From: Planctomycetota bacterium
GTDB taxonomy: Bacteria; Planctomycetota; Phycisphaerae; Phycisphaerales; UBA1924
Reading direction: 5' to 3'
Assembly (NCBI GenBank): GCA_039819165.1
Contig: JBCBSM010000001.1
Coordinates: 2,046,001-2,110,000, forward strand
DNA length: 64,000 nt
The translations under genes and the position numbers were made by a program. The notes under the pieces are model-generated. The model searched no databases. It was given only the letters and a program-made list of their open reading frames with translations, and was not told where the DNA came from. Positions 16,925 to 26,177 of the stretch are shown here, piece after piece (positions within the stretch are counted from its first letter, which is position 1; each line of letters begins with the position of its first letter).

Positions 16925-18103
16925 TCAGCTCGTCGCCAGCGCCGTGATCATCCCGTGCGCGTTCTCGTTGCGCAGCTCCAGCGTGTACTCGCCGATCACC
17001 TGGCCCATCGCCGCGTCGCCCGTCGATGCCAACGGCTTGAACTGGAACTGCCGGCCCTCCAGCGGCATCACCTCGATCCGCGACGAATCCAGCAGCAGGA
17101 TCGAGTCCGAAGGCATCCACCGCGACAGCACCACGCGGCACACGCCGAAGTCGCTCTCGTACACGCTCACCAAGTCGCTGAACCGATCGTCATCCGGCCC
17201 GTATCGCCGCGACGAGCTCACGAAGCCGTTGATCCGTCGCTTCTGCACGCCGTTGCACACGATGGTGTCGATCGGGCCCGACGCCTGCTCCCACACCTCG
17301 CGCAGCGCGGCGTTCAGCACCGCCTCGTTCAGCTCGTCGGAGCCCACCCCGCCACCGCCCGGAATGGGACCAGCCCCCGGCTCGAAGATGTTCGTCTCCA
17401 GCCCGTGGATGATGCCGTTCATCGATCGGCGGACACTGCTGCCGCCCTCGGGCGAGCTCGCCGGCGCCACGCCATTGATGACGCAGTTCTCCAGATCCCG
17501 CAGCAGCTCACGCATCCGCTCCTGCTTCTGGTAGTCCAGCTCGTCCTCGATGCCGTGCGCCCGCGCCGCCTGCATCGAGCCGCTCACCTCCACCGTCGAG
17601 GTGAAGATCTGCGTGTAGTTCTGGCGTCGTACGCGATTGGTGAAGCGAGCCTCGGGCGCGTCGGCGCCCTCGAGCGCCGCGTTGCCCAGGATCGTCAGCA
17701 CCATGCCCGCCGCCAGCGTCACCGACGACGTCCCGCCGTACGCACGCACCACCGACAGCGTCTCGGTCATCGGATCGATCGAGGTCACCAGCAGCACCTC
17801 GGGGCCATCGCCGGGCCGAAGCAGATCGCCGATGCGAAACCGGCTGCTGTCGTCCACCTGCACCGTGTCGTCGGTCTCGGGCGACGGCGAGAACGACTGC
17901 GACGCCAGCGTCCCCGTATTGGGCAGCAGCTCGTCCTCCACCCACTCGTGCACCGTGCTCGCCGCCGTCCGCCGCGGATCACCCAGGTGGTCCAGCAGCG
18001 GCGTCTCGTAGGGACTCACGATCCCGATGATGTCCGACACGTCCTCGACCAGCTCGGGCAATGCCGAGCCCGCCGAAAAGGTCGCCTTCCCCGTAAACGT
18101 CAT
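16925..18103 (-). CDS. Major capsid protein, SU10/DUF5309-like
   Basis: The 392-residue protein resembles the HK97-fold capsid proteins grouped as SU10-type (DUF5309). It has an N-terminal segment DIIGIVSPYETPLLDHLGD, the central NRVRRQNYTQIFTSTVEVSGSMQ and QKQERMRELLRDLENCVING, and a C-terminal part DFGVCRVVLSRWMPSDSILLLD ending ELRNENAHGMITAL. No signal peptide is present. AAGGAG precedes the ATG by six bases, a strong site fitting high expression. Scaffold-like and portal genes lie directly upstream, which is the canonical phage order. GC content is host-like and the frame is intact, so it is not visibly decaying. Confidence 0.86.
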   Translation of the reverse strand: MTFTGKATFSAGSALPELVEDVSDIIGIVSPYETPLLDHLGDPRRTAASTVHEWVEDELLPNTGTLASQSFSPSPETDDTVQVDDSSRFRIGDLLRPGDGPEVLLVTSIDPMTETLSVVRAYGGTSSVTLAAGMVLTILGNAALEGADAPEARFTNRVRRQNYTQIFTSTVEVSGSMQAARAHGIEDELDYQKQERMRELLRDLENCVINGVAPASSPEGGSSVRRSMNGIIHGLETNIFEPGAGPIPGGGGVGSDELNEAVLNAALREVWEQASGPIDTIVCNGVQKRRINGFVSSSRRYGPDDDRFSDLVSVYESDFGVCRVVLSRWMPSDSILLLDSSRIEVMPLEGRQFQFKPLASTGDAAMGQVIGEYTLELRNENAHGMITALATS

Positions 18104-18177
18104 GCGCTACTCCTTTGCGGCTTCCCGCCGCGCTTCCATCCCTCGCACCGCCGCGGGGGCCGCTCCGATCCTCGTGC

Positions 18178-18684
18178 TCAGCCGCCCCGTCGCAGCCGCA
18201 GGTACCGCATCAACGCCCGTCGATCGCCCGTCGACCGCGCCTCGCTCCGCGCCCGATCCAGCCGCGCCCCGCCGTGCGAGCCCTGCGAGGGGTGCATCGG
18301 GCTCACCGCCGATGCCCGTGCGCCCGACGCCCGGAACAGCGCAGGTCGCTCCCGTCGCAGCACCGCGATCACCCGCTCGGCCCCGATGCTCGCGTTGGCC
18401 TCCATCCGCGCCTCGACGAGCATCGCCAGCGATTCGCCGTCGATCGCGCCCGAGGATGCCACCGCCCGGTCGATCGCGCTCCGCCGCTCCAGCTTCTCGA
18501 GCTTGCCGCGGTGCTCGTGCAGTTCCGCCTCGCGTTCGGCCAGCTGCTCTGCGAGCTGGTCGGCCAGCCGATCCCGCTGACGCACCGCGTCCTCGTTCCG
18601 CGACGCATCGTCGTGCGCCTCCGCGTCGATCTCGATCCGCTCCCGATCCAGGTCCGCCTCGTTCGTGGATCCCTGCTGCGTCAT
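18178..18684 (-). CDS. Capsid scaffolding-like protein
   Basis: The 168-residue protein is highly charged. It has a long predicted coiled coil (DRLADQLAEQLAEREAELHE, then GKLEKLERRSAIDRAV) and an Arg-rich C-terminus (RRALMRYLRLRRGG). This fits an internal scaffold that guides capsid assembly. Its position between portal and capsid genes is the usual one. GGAGG is five bases upstream of the ATG. No protease gene is visible, so whether it is cleaved is unknown. The call rests on architecture and location. Confidence 0.7.
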   Translation of the reverse strand: MTQQGSTNEADLDRERIEIDAEAHDDASRNEDAVRQRDRLADQLAEQLAEREAELHEHRGKLEKLERRSAIDRAVASSGAIDGESLAMLVEARMEANASIGAERVIAVLRRERPALFRASGARASAVSPMHPSQGSHGGARLDRARSEARSTGDRRALMRYLRLRRGG

Positions 18685-18812
18685 GCCAGCCTCCGTTTCG
18701 TGTGCTCCGCGAGCCGACCGCGCGCGCGGTCCCTCCCGCCCCTGCCGCTCGCCATCTCACCTGTGTGTGCCGCAAACCGGCCCACCACGACCATCCCGCC
18801 GGTGGCCCGCCG

Positions 18813-20258
18813 CTAGCCTGCCCGCGGCTCGGGCTCGTAGCCCAGCTCCGCGATCACCCGCTCGCGATCGATGCCCAGCTCGCTCTTGCGGCGGGCCGCC
18901 ACGAGCTGCTCGTTCTCGTCGAAGCCCACCGGGTCGGGCCACGCCACGTGCAGCCGCCGGTCCTTCGGATCGCTCGCCAGCACGCCCGCGCGATCGAGCG
19001 CCTCGAGGATCAGCCCCGACATCCGCTCGATGCCCGCGCCGTACCCCACACGCTTGCGGCGCGTCTTGCTGAGCAAACCCAGCAGCGTGACCCGCAGCGC
19101 GTTGCCGCTCGACAGGTTGCCGATCTTCGCCCGCACGACGCCCGCGGCCACCGGCGGCACGCCCGACGCCTTGTCCAGCGCCTCGCGCACGTCCTCGACG
19201 TGCCGCGTCTCGCTGGGCGAGTCCGCGTCGCCGCCGAAGGCCTCGACCTCGGCGTCGGGGTTGTCCGTCGACAGGATCCGCCCCGGACCGATGCGGGCCT
19301 GATCGAACCCCTCGATGCCCTTGGCCAGGTACATCTTGAAGCTCTGCATGGTCACGCGGGCCGCCCGATCGCTCAGCCGCGTGTTCAGCTCGTCCTGCAG
19401 CGGGATCAGCGGCTCGACCTCGCTCAGCCCCGGATAGCACAGCGGCTGCGCCAGGTTCTGGATGTGCACCACCGGCACCCGGCCCGGTGCACAGCGGTTG
19501 GGGCCCTGCTCGATCAGCCGCCCGTCGACGTACAGCTGCCGCCACGCGCCGCTGAACACCTCCGTCACCCGCTCCATCGCTAGCTGCTCGGTGCGGCGTT
19601 CGTCCTCCAGCCGGCTCGTCCGCCGCGCGAAATCGATCGCGTAGGCATCCAGACGCCGGTAGTCCGAGGGATCCACGATCGGCACGCCGCGCGCCGGATC
19701 GATCGCCTCGACCCGGATCGCCTCGGCCAGCACCTCGGCGGGCAGCTCGAGCAACCCATCGAGATCGCTCGCCATCGCCGTCAATCGCTCGACGTCGCAC
19801 CGCAGCAGCAGATCGACGTGGCCGTAGACGTGCCCGAGCAGCAGGGCGTCGTGCAGCAGGCCCAGCCCGCCCGAGGCCTCCCACACCGCGTCCAGCGCCG
19901 CCTCGATCCGCCGCCGCTCACCCACCGTGCCCGCCTGCGACAGCAGCACCAGCGGCTCGGGCAGCATGAAGTCCACCATCGCGTGGATCCGCCAGGCGAT
20001 GTCGTTCTCGATGACCGCCTCGTTCGCCGCCGCCTCCACCATGCGGTCGTCCGACCACGGATCCCACACGCCCCGCAGCCGCGGCGGCAGCCCGGCCTTC
20101 TGCGGCGCATCGCCGCCGGGATGCGCAGGCTCGTTGCGGTAGTAGCCCCACAGCCAGTGCAGCCGGGGGATGACGTCGCGCTCGTGCTCGGCCAGCAGCA
20201 CCTCCAGTGCTCCGGCCGACAACGAGATGTCCGTGAATGCATCGAGCTGGAACGCCAC
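18813..20258 (-). CDS. Phage-type portal protein
   Basis: The 481-residue protein matches the general pattern of portal proteins of the SPP1 gp6 class: an N-terminal helical region with WRIHAMVDFMLPEPLVL, the central RVPVVHIQNLAQPLCYPGLS, EVEPLIPLQDELNTRLSDRA, and the long helix region near MYLAKGIEGF. In phages it forms the ring through which DNA enters the head. GTG 20258 is chosen because AGGAGG lies six bases upstream; an earlier GTG at 20297 has no such site. No terminase gene lies upstream. It is the first gene of the virion-like run, and the frame is intact. Confidence 0.85.
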   Translation of the reverse strand: MAFQLDAFTDISLSAGALEVLLAEHERDVIPRLHWLWGYYRNEPAHPGGDAPQKAGLPPRLRGVWDPWSDDRMVEAAANEAVIENDIAWRIHAMVDFMLPEPLVLLSQAGTVGERRRIEAALDAVWEASGGLGLLHDALLLGHVYGHVDLLLRCDVERLTAMASDLDGLLELPAEVLAEAIRVEAIDPARGVPIVDPSDYRRLDAYAIDFARRTSRLEDERRTEQLAMERVTEVFSGAWRQLYVDGRLIEQGPNRCAPGRVPVVHIQNLAQPLCYPGLSEVEPLIPLQDELNTRLSDRAARVTMQSFKMYLAKGIEGFDQARIGPGRILSTDNPDAEVEAFGGDADSPSETRHVEDVREALDKASGVPPVAAGVVRAKIGNLSSGNALRVTLLGLLSKTRRKRVGYGAGIERMSGLILEALDRAGVLASDPKDRRLHVAWPDPVGFDENEQLVAARRKSELGIDRERVIAELGYEPEPRAG

Positions 20259-20363
20259 GGCGGGCCTCCTCCGGTTGCTGCGAGTCCCGTCCCACACGGG
20301 CCCTCACCCAACGGGAGGCCGGACACTTCCGCGCGCAACGGCACGCACGCCAGCAATCAAGTC

Positions 20364-20406
20364 AATCCGGATTCACCACGAATACCCGACCAAGCACGTG
20401 ATCACG
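20364..20406. promoter_or_regulatory. Two 10-base palindromes upstream of the portal gene (possible operators)
   Basis: AATCCGGATT (20364-20373) and CGTGATCACG (20397-20406) are both perfect palindromes, with centres 33 bases apart, about three helical turns. They lie in the AT-richer stretch upstream of the first virion-like gene. An operator role is inference. Confidence 0.35.
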
Positions 20407-20464
20407 ATTTTCGGAGGCACAAGCCCGGCGAGTCCCAGCCGTGCGCAGCCACGCGGCGCTCCGA

Positions 20465-20495
20465 CCGAGCCGCGTGCGTAAGCACGCGGACACAC
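20465..20495 (+). repeat. REP-like palindromic element, copy B
   Basis: The core CCGCGTGCGTAAGCACGCGG at 20470-20489 has an 8-bp stem and GTAA loop, preceded by CCGAG. It faces copy C, 70 bases away. Confidence 0.78.
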
Positions 20496-20559
20496 GCTCG
20501 GCGTTTCGGTGATGTTGTTCTGGAAGCATGGACGCGCGGGCGTTGCGCGTGGTGCTGGG

Positions 20560-20591
20560 CGTTGGTCCGCGTGCTTACGCACGCGGCTCGG
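20560..20591 (-). repeat. REP-like palindromic element, copy C
   Basis: On the minus strand the core at 20586-20567 is identical to copy B, with CCGAG before it and ACCAACG after it. B and C form an inverted pair like the paired palindromes of bacterial REP clusters. Confidence 0.78.
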
Positions 20592-20606
20592 AGAGAGGAG
20601 GCGTAC

Positions 20607-21578
20607 CTAGTGCTTGGGCACCAGCCGCCCCATGTCGGCGTCCTCCGCCGCCTCCCGCTGGGCCGTCTGCACGTGCTCGAACTCCAGCGTCGTGTGACCG
20701 ATGCCCCACTCGTCCTGCAGCCGCTCGCGGATGGCGTGCTTGATCGGCTCGATGTCCGCCAGCCGCTCCCGTGCGCACACGACGTGGGCCTCGAGCAGGA
20801 TCGTCTGCTCGTCCAGCCGCCAGACGTGCAGGTGGTGCACGTCCTCGACGCCCACGACGGTGCGCAGGTCGGCGGCGATGGCGTTGATATCCAGCTCGGG
20901 CGGCACGCCCTGCATAAGGATGCCCGTGGTCTCGCCGATCATCGCCCGAGCCTGCCAGGCCATGTAGAATGCGATGCCGAAGGCCACCAGCGTGTCGATC
21001 CAGTAGACCTCGTAGAGGTACACCAGCAGGCCCGCGAAGATCACGCCCACGCTGCCGGCCGCGTCGGCGATCTTGTGGATCATCGCCACCCGCGTGCCCA
21101 TGCTCGCCCCCGCCAGCCGCGCGACAAGCCACGCGCTCGCCAGGTCGACCAGCAGCGCCACCCCCGCCACGATCATGATCGGCAGGGCGATGATCTCCTG
21201 GGGCATCAGCAGCCGCTGCACGCCCTCGAGCGTCAAGAAGCCCGCCAGCACCACCAGCAGCACCAGGTTGATGAGCGCCCCCACCACGTCGGCCCGCCGG
21301 TAGCCGAAGGTCCGACGCTCGTCGGCCGGCTTCTTGCTGATCCGCCGGCCGACCAGCGCCACCACGAGCGAGCCCGCGTCGGCCAGGTTGTGCAGCCCGT
21401 CGGCGATGAGCGCCAGGCTGCCCGACAGCACACCCGCCACCAGCTCCACCACCGTCAGCAGCACGTTGATCACCACCGCAATCACCAGCGGCGTGTCGCT
21501 CGCGCTCTCCAACTCGGGGTGGTGGTGGCCATGCCCATGGCTGTGCCCATGTCCGTGATGGTGGTGGCCGTGGCCCAT
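20607..21578 (-). CDS. Cation diffusion facilitator family metal exporter
   Basis: This inner-membrane antiporter exports divalent metals such as zinc or cobalt. The 323-residue protein starts with a His-rich stretch (alternating GHG and HHH) that can bind metal. Six transmembrane helices follow, with the transport-site motifs DGLHNLADAG in helix II and HKIADAAGS in helix V. The C-terminal cytosolic domain has VGVEDVHHLHVWRLDE, typical of the family. The start has no Shine-Dalgarno but a TACGCT box nine bases upstream. The gene is bracketed by REP-like copies C and D in the same orientation. Confidence 0.94.
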   Translation of the reverse strand: MGHGHHHHGHGHSHGHGHHHPELESASDTPLVIAVVINVLLTVVELVAGVLSGSLALIADGLHNLADAGSLVVALVGRRISKKPADERRTFGYRRADVVGALINLVLLVVLAGFLTLEGVQRLLMPQEIIALPIMIVAGVALLVDLASAWLVARLAGASMGTRVAMIHKIADAAGSVGVIFAGLLVYLYEVYWIDTLVAFGIAFYMAWQARAMIGETTGILMQGVPPELDINAIAADLRTVVGVEDVHHLHVWRLDEQTILLEAHVVCARERLADIEPIKHAIRERLQDEWGIGHTTLEFEHVQTAQREAAEDADMGRLVPKH

Positions 21579-21593
21579 GCGTGCGGGAGCGTA
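21579..21593 (-). promoter_or_regulatory. Putative leaderless promoter: TACGCT nine bases before ATG 21578
   Basis: On the minus strand TACGCT (21593-21588) precedes the ATG by nine bases. No Shine-Dalgarno sequence lies in between. Confidence 0.4.
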
Positions 21594-21694
21594 TCAGAGC
21601 AACGCGAGCGCCGCGAAGGGGCTAGAGCGATCCAACCCGAGCCGCCGGCGGCCATGGCCAGCTCCCGTGGAGTCCGGGTCCCAGAGTTCTCGGG

Positions 21695-21726
21695 CGTTGG
21701 CCCGCGTGCTCACGCACGCGGCTCGG
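21695..21726 (-). repeat. REP-like palindromic element, copy D
   Basis: The core at 21721-21702 on the minus strand has the same 8-bp stem with a GTGA loop, with CCGAG before it and GCCAACG after it. It lies between the small beta-barrel-like gene and the efflux gene. Confidence 0.75.
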
Positions 21727-21733
21727 ATGGAAC

Positions 21734-21997
21734 TCAGACCGACTCCGCTCGTGGCTCGTCCAGCACCTCGACCGCCGAGTGGCGATCGAGGTTGACCACC
21801 ACCAGCTCGCCGTCGTCCTTGCGGAGCTCGACGCGGTCGATCCACACCTTCTTGTCCTTGGTGTGGGCGAACCACGAGCCGCTCTTCTCCTGGCCCACGC
21901 GGGCCACCACGCCCTCCACCGTCGACACCATCGTGCCGCTCAGGCGGGGGAACTGCTGGGTGATCCGCACGCGGCTGCCGGGCTTGAGGTCGATCAT
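21734..21997 (-). CDS. Small unknown protein, possibly an SH3/KOW-like beta barrel
   Basis: The 87-residue protein reads as a compact all-beta domain (GSRVRITQQFP, GTMVSTVEGVVARVGQE, KVWIDRVELRKDDGELVVVN), suggestive of an SH3- or KOW-like barrel. No family is recognised. An in-frame extension upstream is discounted because ATG 21997 has a TACCGT box nine bases before it and begins at the conserved-looking MIDLKPGSRV. It is transcribed away from der, whose promoter is in the same 107-base gap. Its end abuts REP-like copy D. Confidence 0.75.
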   Translation of the reverse strand: MIDLKPGSRVRITQQFPRLSGTMVSTVEGVVARVGQEKSGSWFAHTKDKKVWIDRVELRKDDGELVVVNLDRHSAVEVLDEPRAESV

Positions 21998-22012
21998 GGC
22001 GGGGCAACGGTA
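21998..22012 (-). promoter_or_regulatory. Putative leaderless promoter: TACCGT nine bases before ATG 21997
   Basis: On the minus strand TACCGT (22012-22007) precedes the ATG by nine bases. No Shine-Dalgarno sequence is seen. Confidence 0.4.
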
Positions 22013-22091
22013 GGGCCGCCGGCCGCCACCGATCGCTGCCGGCTGCCATCGGCGGGGCTGGCCGGGCCCCGGGGGCGACCCACGCGGCTGA

Positions 22092-22104
22092 TACAATCCG
22101 CCCC
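22092..22104 (+). promoter_or_regulatory. Putative leaderless promoter: TACAAT seven bases before ATG 22105
   Basis: TACAAT at 22092-22097 is followed by seven C/G bases and the der start codon. No Shine-Dalgarno sequence can fit in between. Confidence 0.5.
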
Positions 22105-23739
<1,635 letters not shown>

Positions 23740-23762
23740 CACGCATCGATGCGCAACGCACA

Positions 23763-23813
23763 AACCGCACGGCCCGATCTCGGGGGATGAGTCCGAGCGC
23801 GGGCCGTACGGTT
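23763..23813 (+). terminator. Long terminator-like hairpin after der
   Basis: AACCGCACGGCCCG (23763-23776) pairs with CGGGCCGTACGGTT (23800-23813) at 13 of 14 positions, with a nested CTCGG/CCGAG stem inside. No clean T-tract follows, so it could be a terminator, an mRNA-stabilising structure or both. Confidence 0.5.
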
Positions 23814-24006
23814 CATTGGGGGCTGTTTGTCGTACGAACACTGCCGTACTAAACGGTGAACCCCCACGGTTGCTCACGTATTCCGGAGCACTTTCTGCAT
23901 CTGAACACCACATCTATGTTCGGAAGCGGCGGGGGCCGGTTGCGTGTTGGCACAACCATTGCGCCGCGGTCCCCGCTGGCGCACCGCACGACGCGGTGCG
24001 CACAGG

Positions 24007-24030
24007 AAAACCCCGAGATTTCTCGGGGTT
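24007..24030 (-). terminator. Rho-independent terminator of the tagged-protein gene
   Basis: The perfect stem AACCCCGAGA/TCTCGGGGTT is followed on the minus strand by TTTTCC. It lies 27 bases beyond the stop codon of the gene at 24057. Confidence 0.85.
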
Positions 24031-24056
24031 CTGGCGTTCGCGGTGCGACTTCGTTT

Positions 24057-24938
24057 TCAGCAGCCGGCGTCGAACTCGCTCTGGAACGCCAGGAAATCGA
24101 AGATCGTGAACGCGCCGTCGCCGTCGAAGTCGGCGCGGGCATCACCCCGGCCGAATGCGATCTGGAAGGCCAGGAAGTCGAAGACCGTGAGCCGGCCGTC
24201 CCCGTCCAGATCGGCGCGGCACGGCGCGGGGCCCAACCCCTGCGGCACGTCGCTCGTCGTGGCCCTTAGCGTCATGACGCCCGTCGACGCATCGACCTCC
24301 CACACCCGGCGACCCAGGTCGGTCATTACCAGCGTGCCATCCCGCTCGAATGCGATGCCGCCCGGCACGCTTCCGACGGTGGGCCTGCTCATGGGGATGG
24401 TCGCCAGCGGCGCGCCCGTCGCCGGGTCGATCACCAGCAGTTCGGGCACCGAGAACGGCGCCGCGCTCGTCACGCCGTAGAAGAGGCCGCTGCGCTGGTC
24501 GTAGTCCAGGCCGTAGAGCCGCGGCAGCGACGGTCCGCCGAGCGAGGTCGCCACGCCCGTCGCGGTGCTGACCGTCGCGAGGCGGGTGCCCAGCATGCCA
24601 TACAGCCGCCCGCCCGGGCCGAAGCTGATCGAGTCGCCCACGGTGCCGCCGATGTGCGTCGCGATCCCCGTCGCCGGGTCGACGCGGCTGAGATTCGCGT
24701 CGCCCGCCGGCGAGTTGTTGATCACGTAGATCGACCCGCCCGGGCTCACGGCCATGCTCACCGGCGTAACGTACCGCGCTGGGTCGGGGTTCAGCGGACC
24801 GATGACCGAGACGGTGGCACCGGTCGCGGTATCGAAGATGTACAGGCTGTCGGTGCCCGCATCGCAGGCATACATGCGGTCGGCCGACGCCAGGCCGGCG
24901 GCGGACAACAGGACGGCGGCGGTGCACGAACGGATCAT
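24057..24938 (-). CDS. Secreted beta-propeller-like protein with a GC-type dockerin tag
   Basis: The 293-residue protein has a signal peptide (cleavage near GLASA, residue 20) and repeats of the form SLYIFDTATGATVSVI, LSRVDPATGIATHIGG, LATVSTATGVATSLGG, LLVIDPATGAPLATIP and VWEVDASTGVMTL, giving a YVTN-like or NHL-like beta-propeller. The tag at 240-293 starts Cys and ends Gly-Cys. ATG 24938 is preferred over an in-frame upstream codon because AGGGGG lies eight bases before it and the signal peptide starts there. It is similar in style to the protein at 2249. Function unknown. Confidence 0.86.
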   Translation of the reverse strand: MIRSCTAAVLLSAAGLASADRMYACDAGTDSLYIFDTATGATVSVIGPLNPDPARYVTPVSMAVSPGGSIYVINNSPAGDANLSRVDPATGIATHIGGTVGDSISFGPGGRLYGMLGTRLATVSTATGVATSLGGPSLPRLYGLDYDQRSGLFYGVTSAAPFSVPELLVIDPATGAPLATIPMSRPTVGSVPGGIAFERDGTLVMTDLGRRVWEVDASTGVMTLRATTSDVPQGLGPAPCRADLDGDGRLTVFDFLAFQIAFGRGDARADFDGDGAFTIFDFLAFQSEFDAGC

Positions 24939-25034
24939 GGCGGTCCCCCTTTGGGCCCACGTGGGCCGGATTGCGCGCGAGCGACGCACCCGCGCCGCTC
25001 GATCAGGATGGGGAGCGCCGGCGCAGCGGCCGCC

Positions 25035-25928
25035 TCACGCCGGGGCCGGATTTTCTTCGTCGCCCGGGTAGTGGATCCACTCCAGGCACAGGCCGCTCGG
25101 GCCTGCGGTCGGCCCCGCCCGCCGCCGATCACGGCTTTCTAGCGCAGCGGCCACGTCGCCTGGCGACATCCGTCCTCGGCCGACCTCGTGCAACGTGCCG
25201 GCGATGATCCGCACCATGTTGTACAGGAACCCGCTGCCGCTGACGTCGATCCGCACCCGCACCGGCGACTCGCGAACCACCGAGATGCCGTGGATCGTCC
25301 GCACCGTGCTCACGCGGTCGTGGTTGATCTGCGTGAAGGCCGCGAAGTCGTGCTCGCCCGCCAGCACGCGGGCGGCGTCGCCCATCGCCTCGGCGTCCAG
25401 CTCGTGGTGCGTGTGCGTGACGAAGGCGCGATCGAACAGCGGCCGCTCGGCCCCGGTGCAGAAGGCGTATGAGTAGCCCTTGCTGATCGCGCCGCCGATG
25501 GGATCGAAGCCGTCCTGGGCGACGCGGGCATCGCGGACCAGGGCGTCGGGCGGCAGCCGATCGTTGAGCGCTCGCACGAGCGCCCCGACGCCGCGTTCGA
25601 CGGGCCAGCCGCCGCCCCGCCGCGCTGGGTCGTCGCCGGCCGAGCACGCGAAGGCCGCGACCTGCCCCCGCGCATGCACCCCGGCGTCGGTGCGGCTCGC
25701 GCCGGTCAGCCGCACGGGCTCGCGGACCACCCGCTGCACGGCCTGCTCCACGACCGCTTGCACGGTGCGGAGCGCGACGCGGCCCTCGGGCGCCGGCAGC
25801 GACGCGTCGGCCTTGTGCACCGCCCCGGTCGCCACGCCGCCGTCCGCCTCGGGGATCGGCGGCTCCTGCTTCTGCCAGCCGCTGAAGGCGGTGCCGTCGT
25901 AGGCGATGGTCAACCGGTACGTCGGCAC
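25035..25928 (-). CDS. truA: tRNA pseudouridine synthase A
   Basis: TruA converts uridines 38-40 of tRNA anticodon stems to pseudouridine. The 297-residue protein has YRLTIAYDGTAFSGWQ at the N-terminus and the catalytic Asp81 in GASRTDAGVHARGQ, followed by GFDP and the C-terminal GSGFLYNMVRIIAGTL. An insertion of about 25 residues lies after GWQKQ, which moves the Asp from its usual place near residue 55. The start is GTG 25928 with a TAGGCT box exactly six bases upstream and no Shine-Dalgarno, indicating a leaderless message. It lies downstream of no obvious partner. Confidence 0.95.
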   Translation of the reverse strand: MPTYRLTIAYDGTAFSGWQKQEPPIPEADGGVATGAVHKADASLPAPEGRVALRTVQAVVEQAVQRVVREPVRLTGASRTDAGVHARGQVAAFACSAGDDPARRGGGWPVERGVGALVRALNDRLPPDALVRDARVAQDGFDPIGGAISKGYSYAFCTGAERPLFDRAFVTHTHHELDAEAMGDAARVLAGEHDFAAFTQINHDRVSTVRTIHGISVVRESPVRVRIDVSGSGFLYNMVRIIAGTLHEVGRGRMSPGDVAAALESRDRRRAGPTAGPSGLCLEWIHYPGDEENPAPA

Positions 25929-25940
25929 GCCGCAAGCCTA
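25929..25940 (-). promoter_or_regulatory. Putative leaderless promoter: TAGGCT six bases before GTG 25928
   Basis: On the minus strand TAGGCT (25940-25935) is followed by six bases and the GTG start of truA. Confidence 0.45.
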
Positions 25941-26177
25941 CGGGCGATAGACCTCCCCCGTGGCGGCCAGCCCTGGCCCGCGCCGGCCACCATGGACCCA
26001 ACGCTCCGGTGCGTCGGCCGTGGCTGGCCGTGGCCCAAAGAAGTCGCGCATCGCCGCACCAAAACCGCGCAACTTCCGGCAATAGCCGGCCATACTCCCC
26101 GTTGCAGAACAGAGCGGTCGCGCTGGGGAGGCCGGCCCGCATCCGAGACGCATCGAGAAGGAATGAGGAGCTCGAAG

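Larger units (their letters stand above)
20259..20606. other. Intergenic region with palindromes and two REP-like elements
   Basis: About 350 bases separate the portal gene start from the end of the cation-efflux gene. The part at 20355-20420 is less GC-rich and contains two perfect 10-base palindromes. REP-like copies B and C follow in opposite orientation. No terminase, tRNA or attachment-site core is visible. Confidence 0.6.
23740..24056. other. Intergenic region between convergent der and tagged-protein genes
   Basis: About 317 bases. The left part holds a long hairpin (23763-23813), the right part a perfect terminator hairpin for the minus-strand gene (24009-24030). The middle (23830-23960) is less GC-rich than the surroundings and shows no protein-like frame or RNA I recognise. 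Confidence 0.6.

Noticed and set aside
20259-20606. Phage attachment site or integrase remnant next to the virion-like module
   Set aside because: The only repeats are the REP-like palindromes, which also occur far away, and no tRNA or recombinase gene is present.
19818-22013. 731-residue plus-strand frame opposite the portal and efflux genes
   Set aside because: His/Arg/Gln-rich shadow; the opposite strand has clear family motifs.
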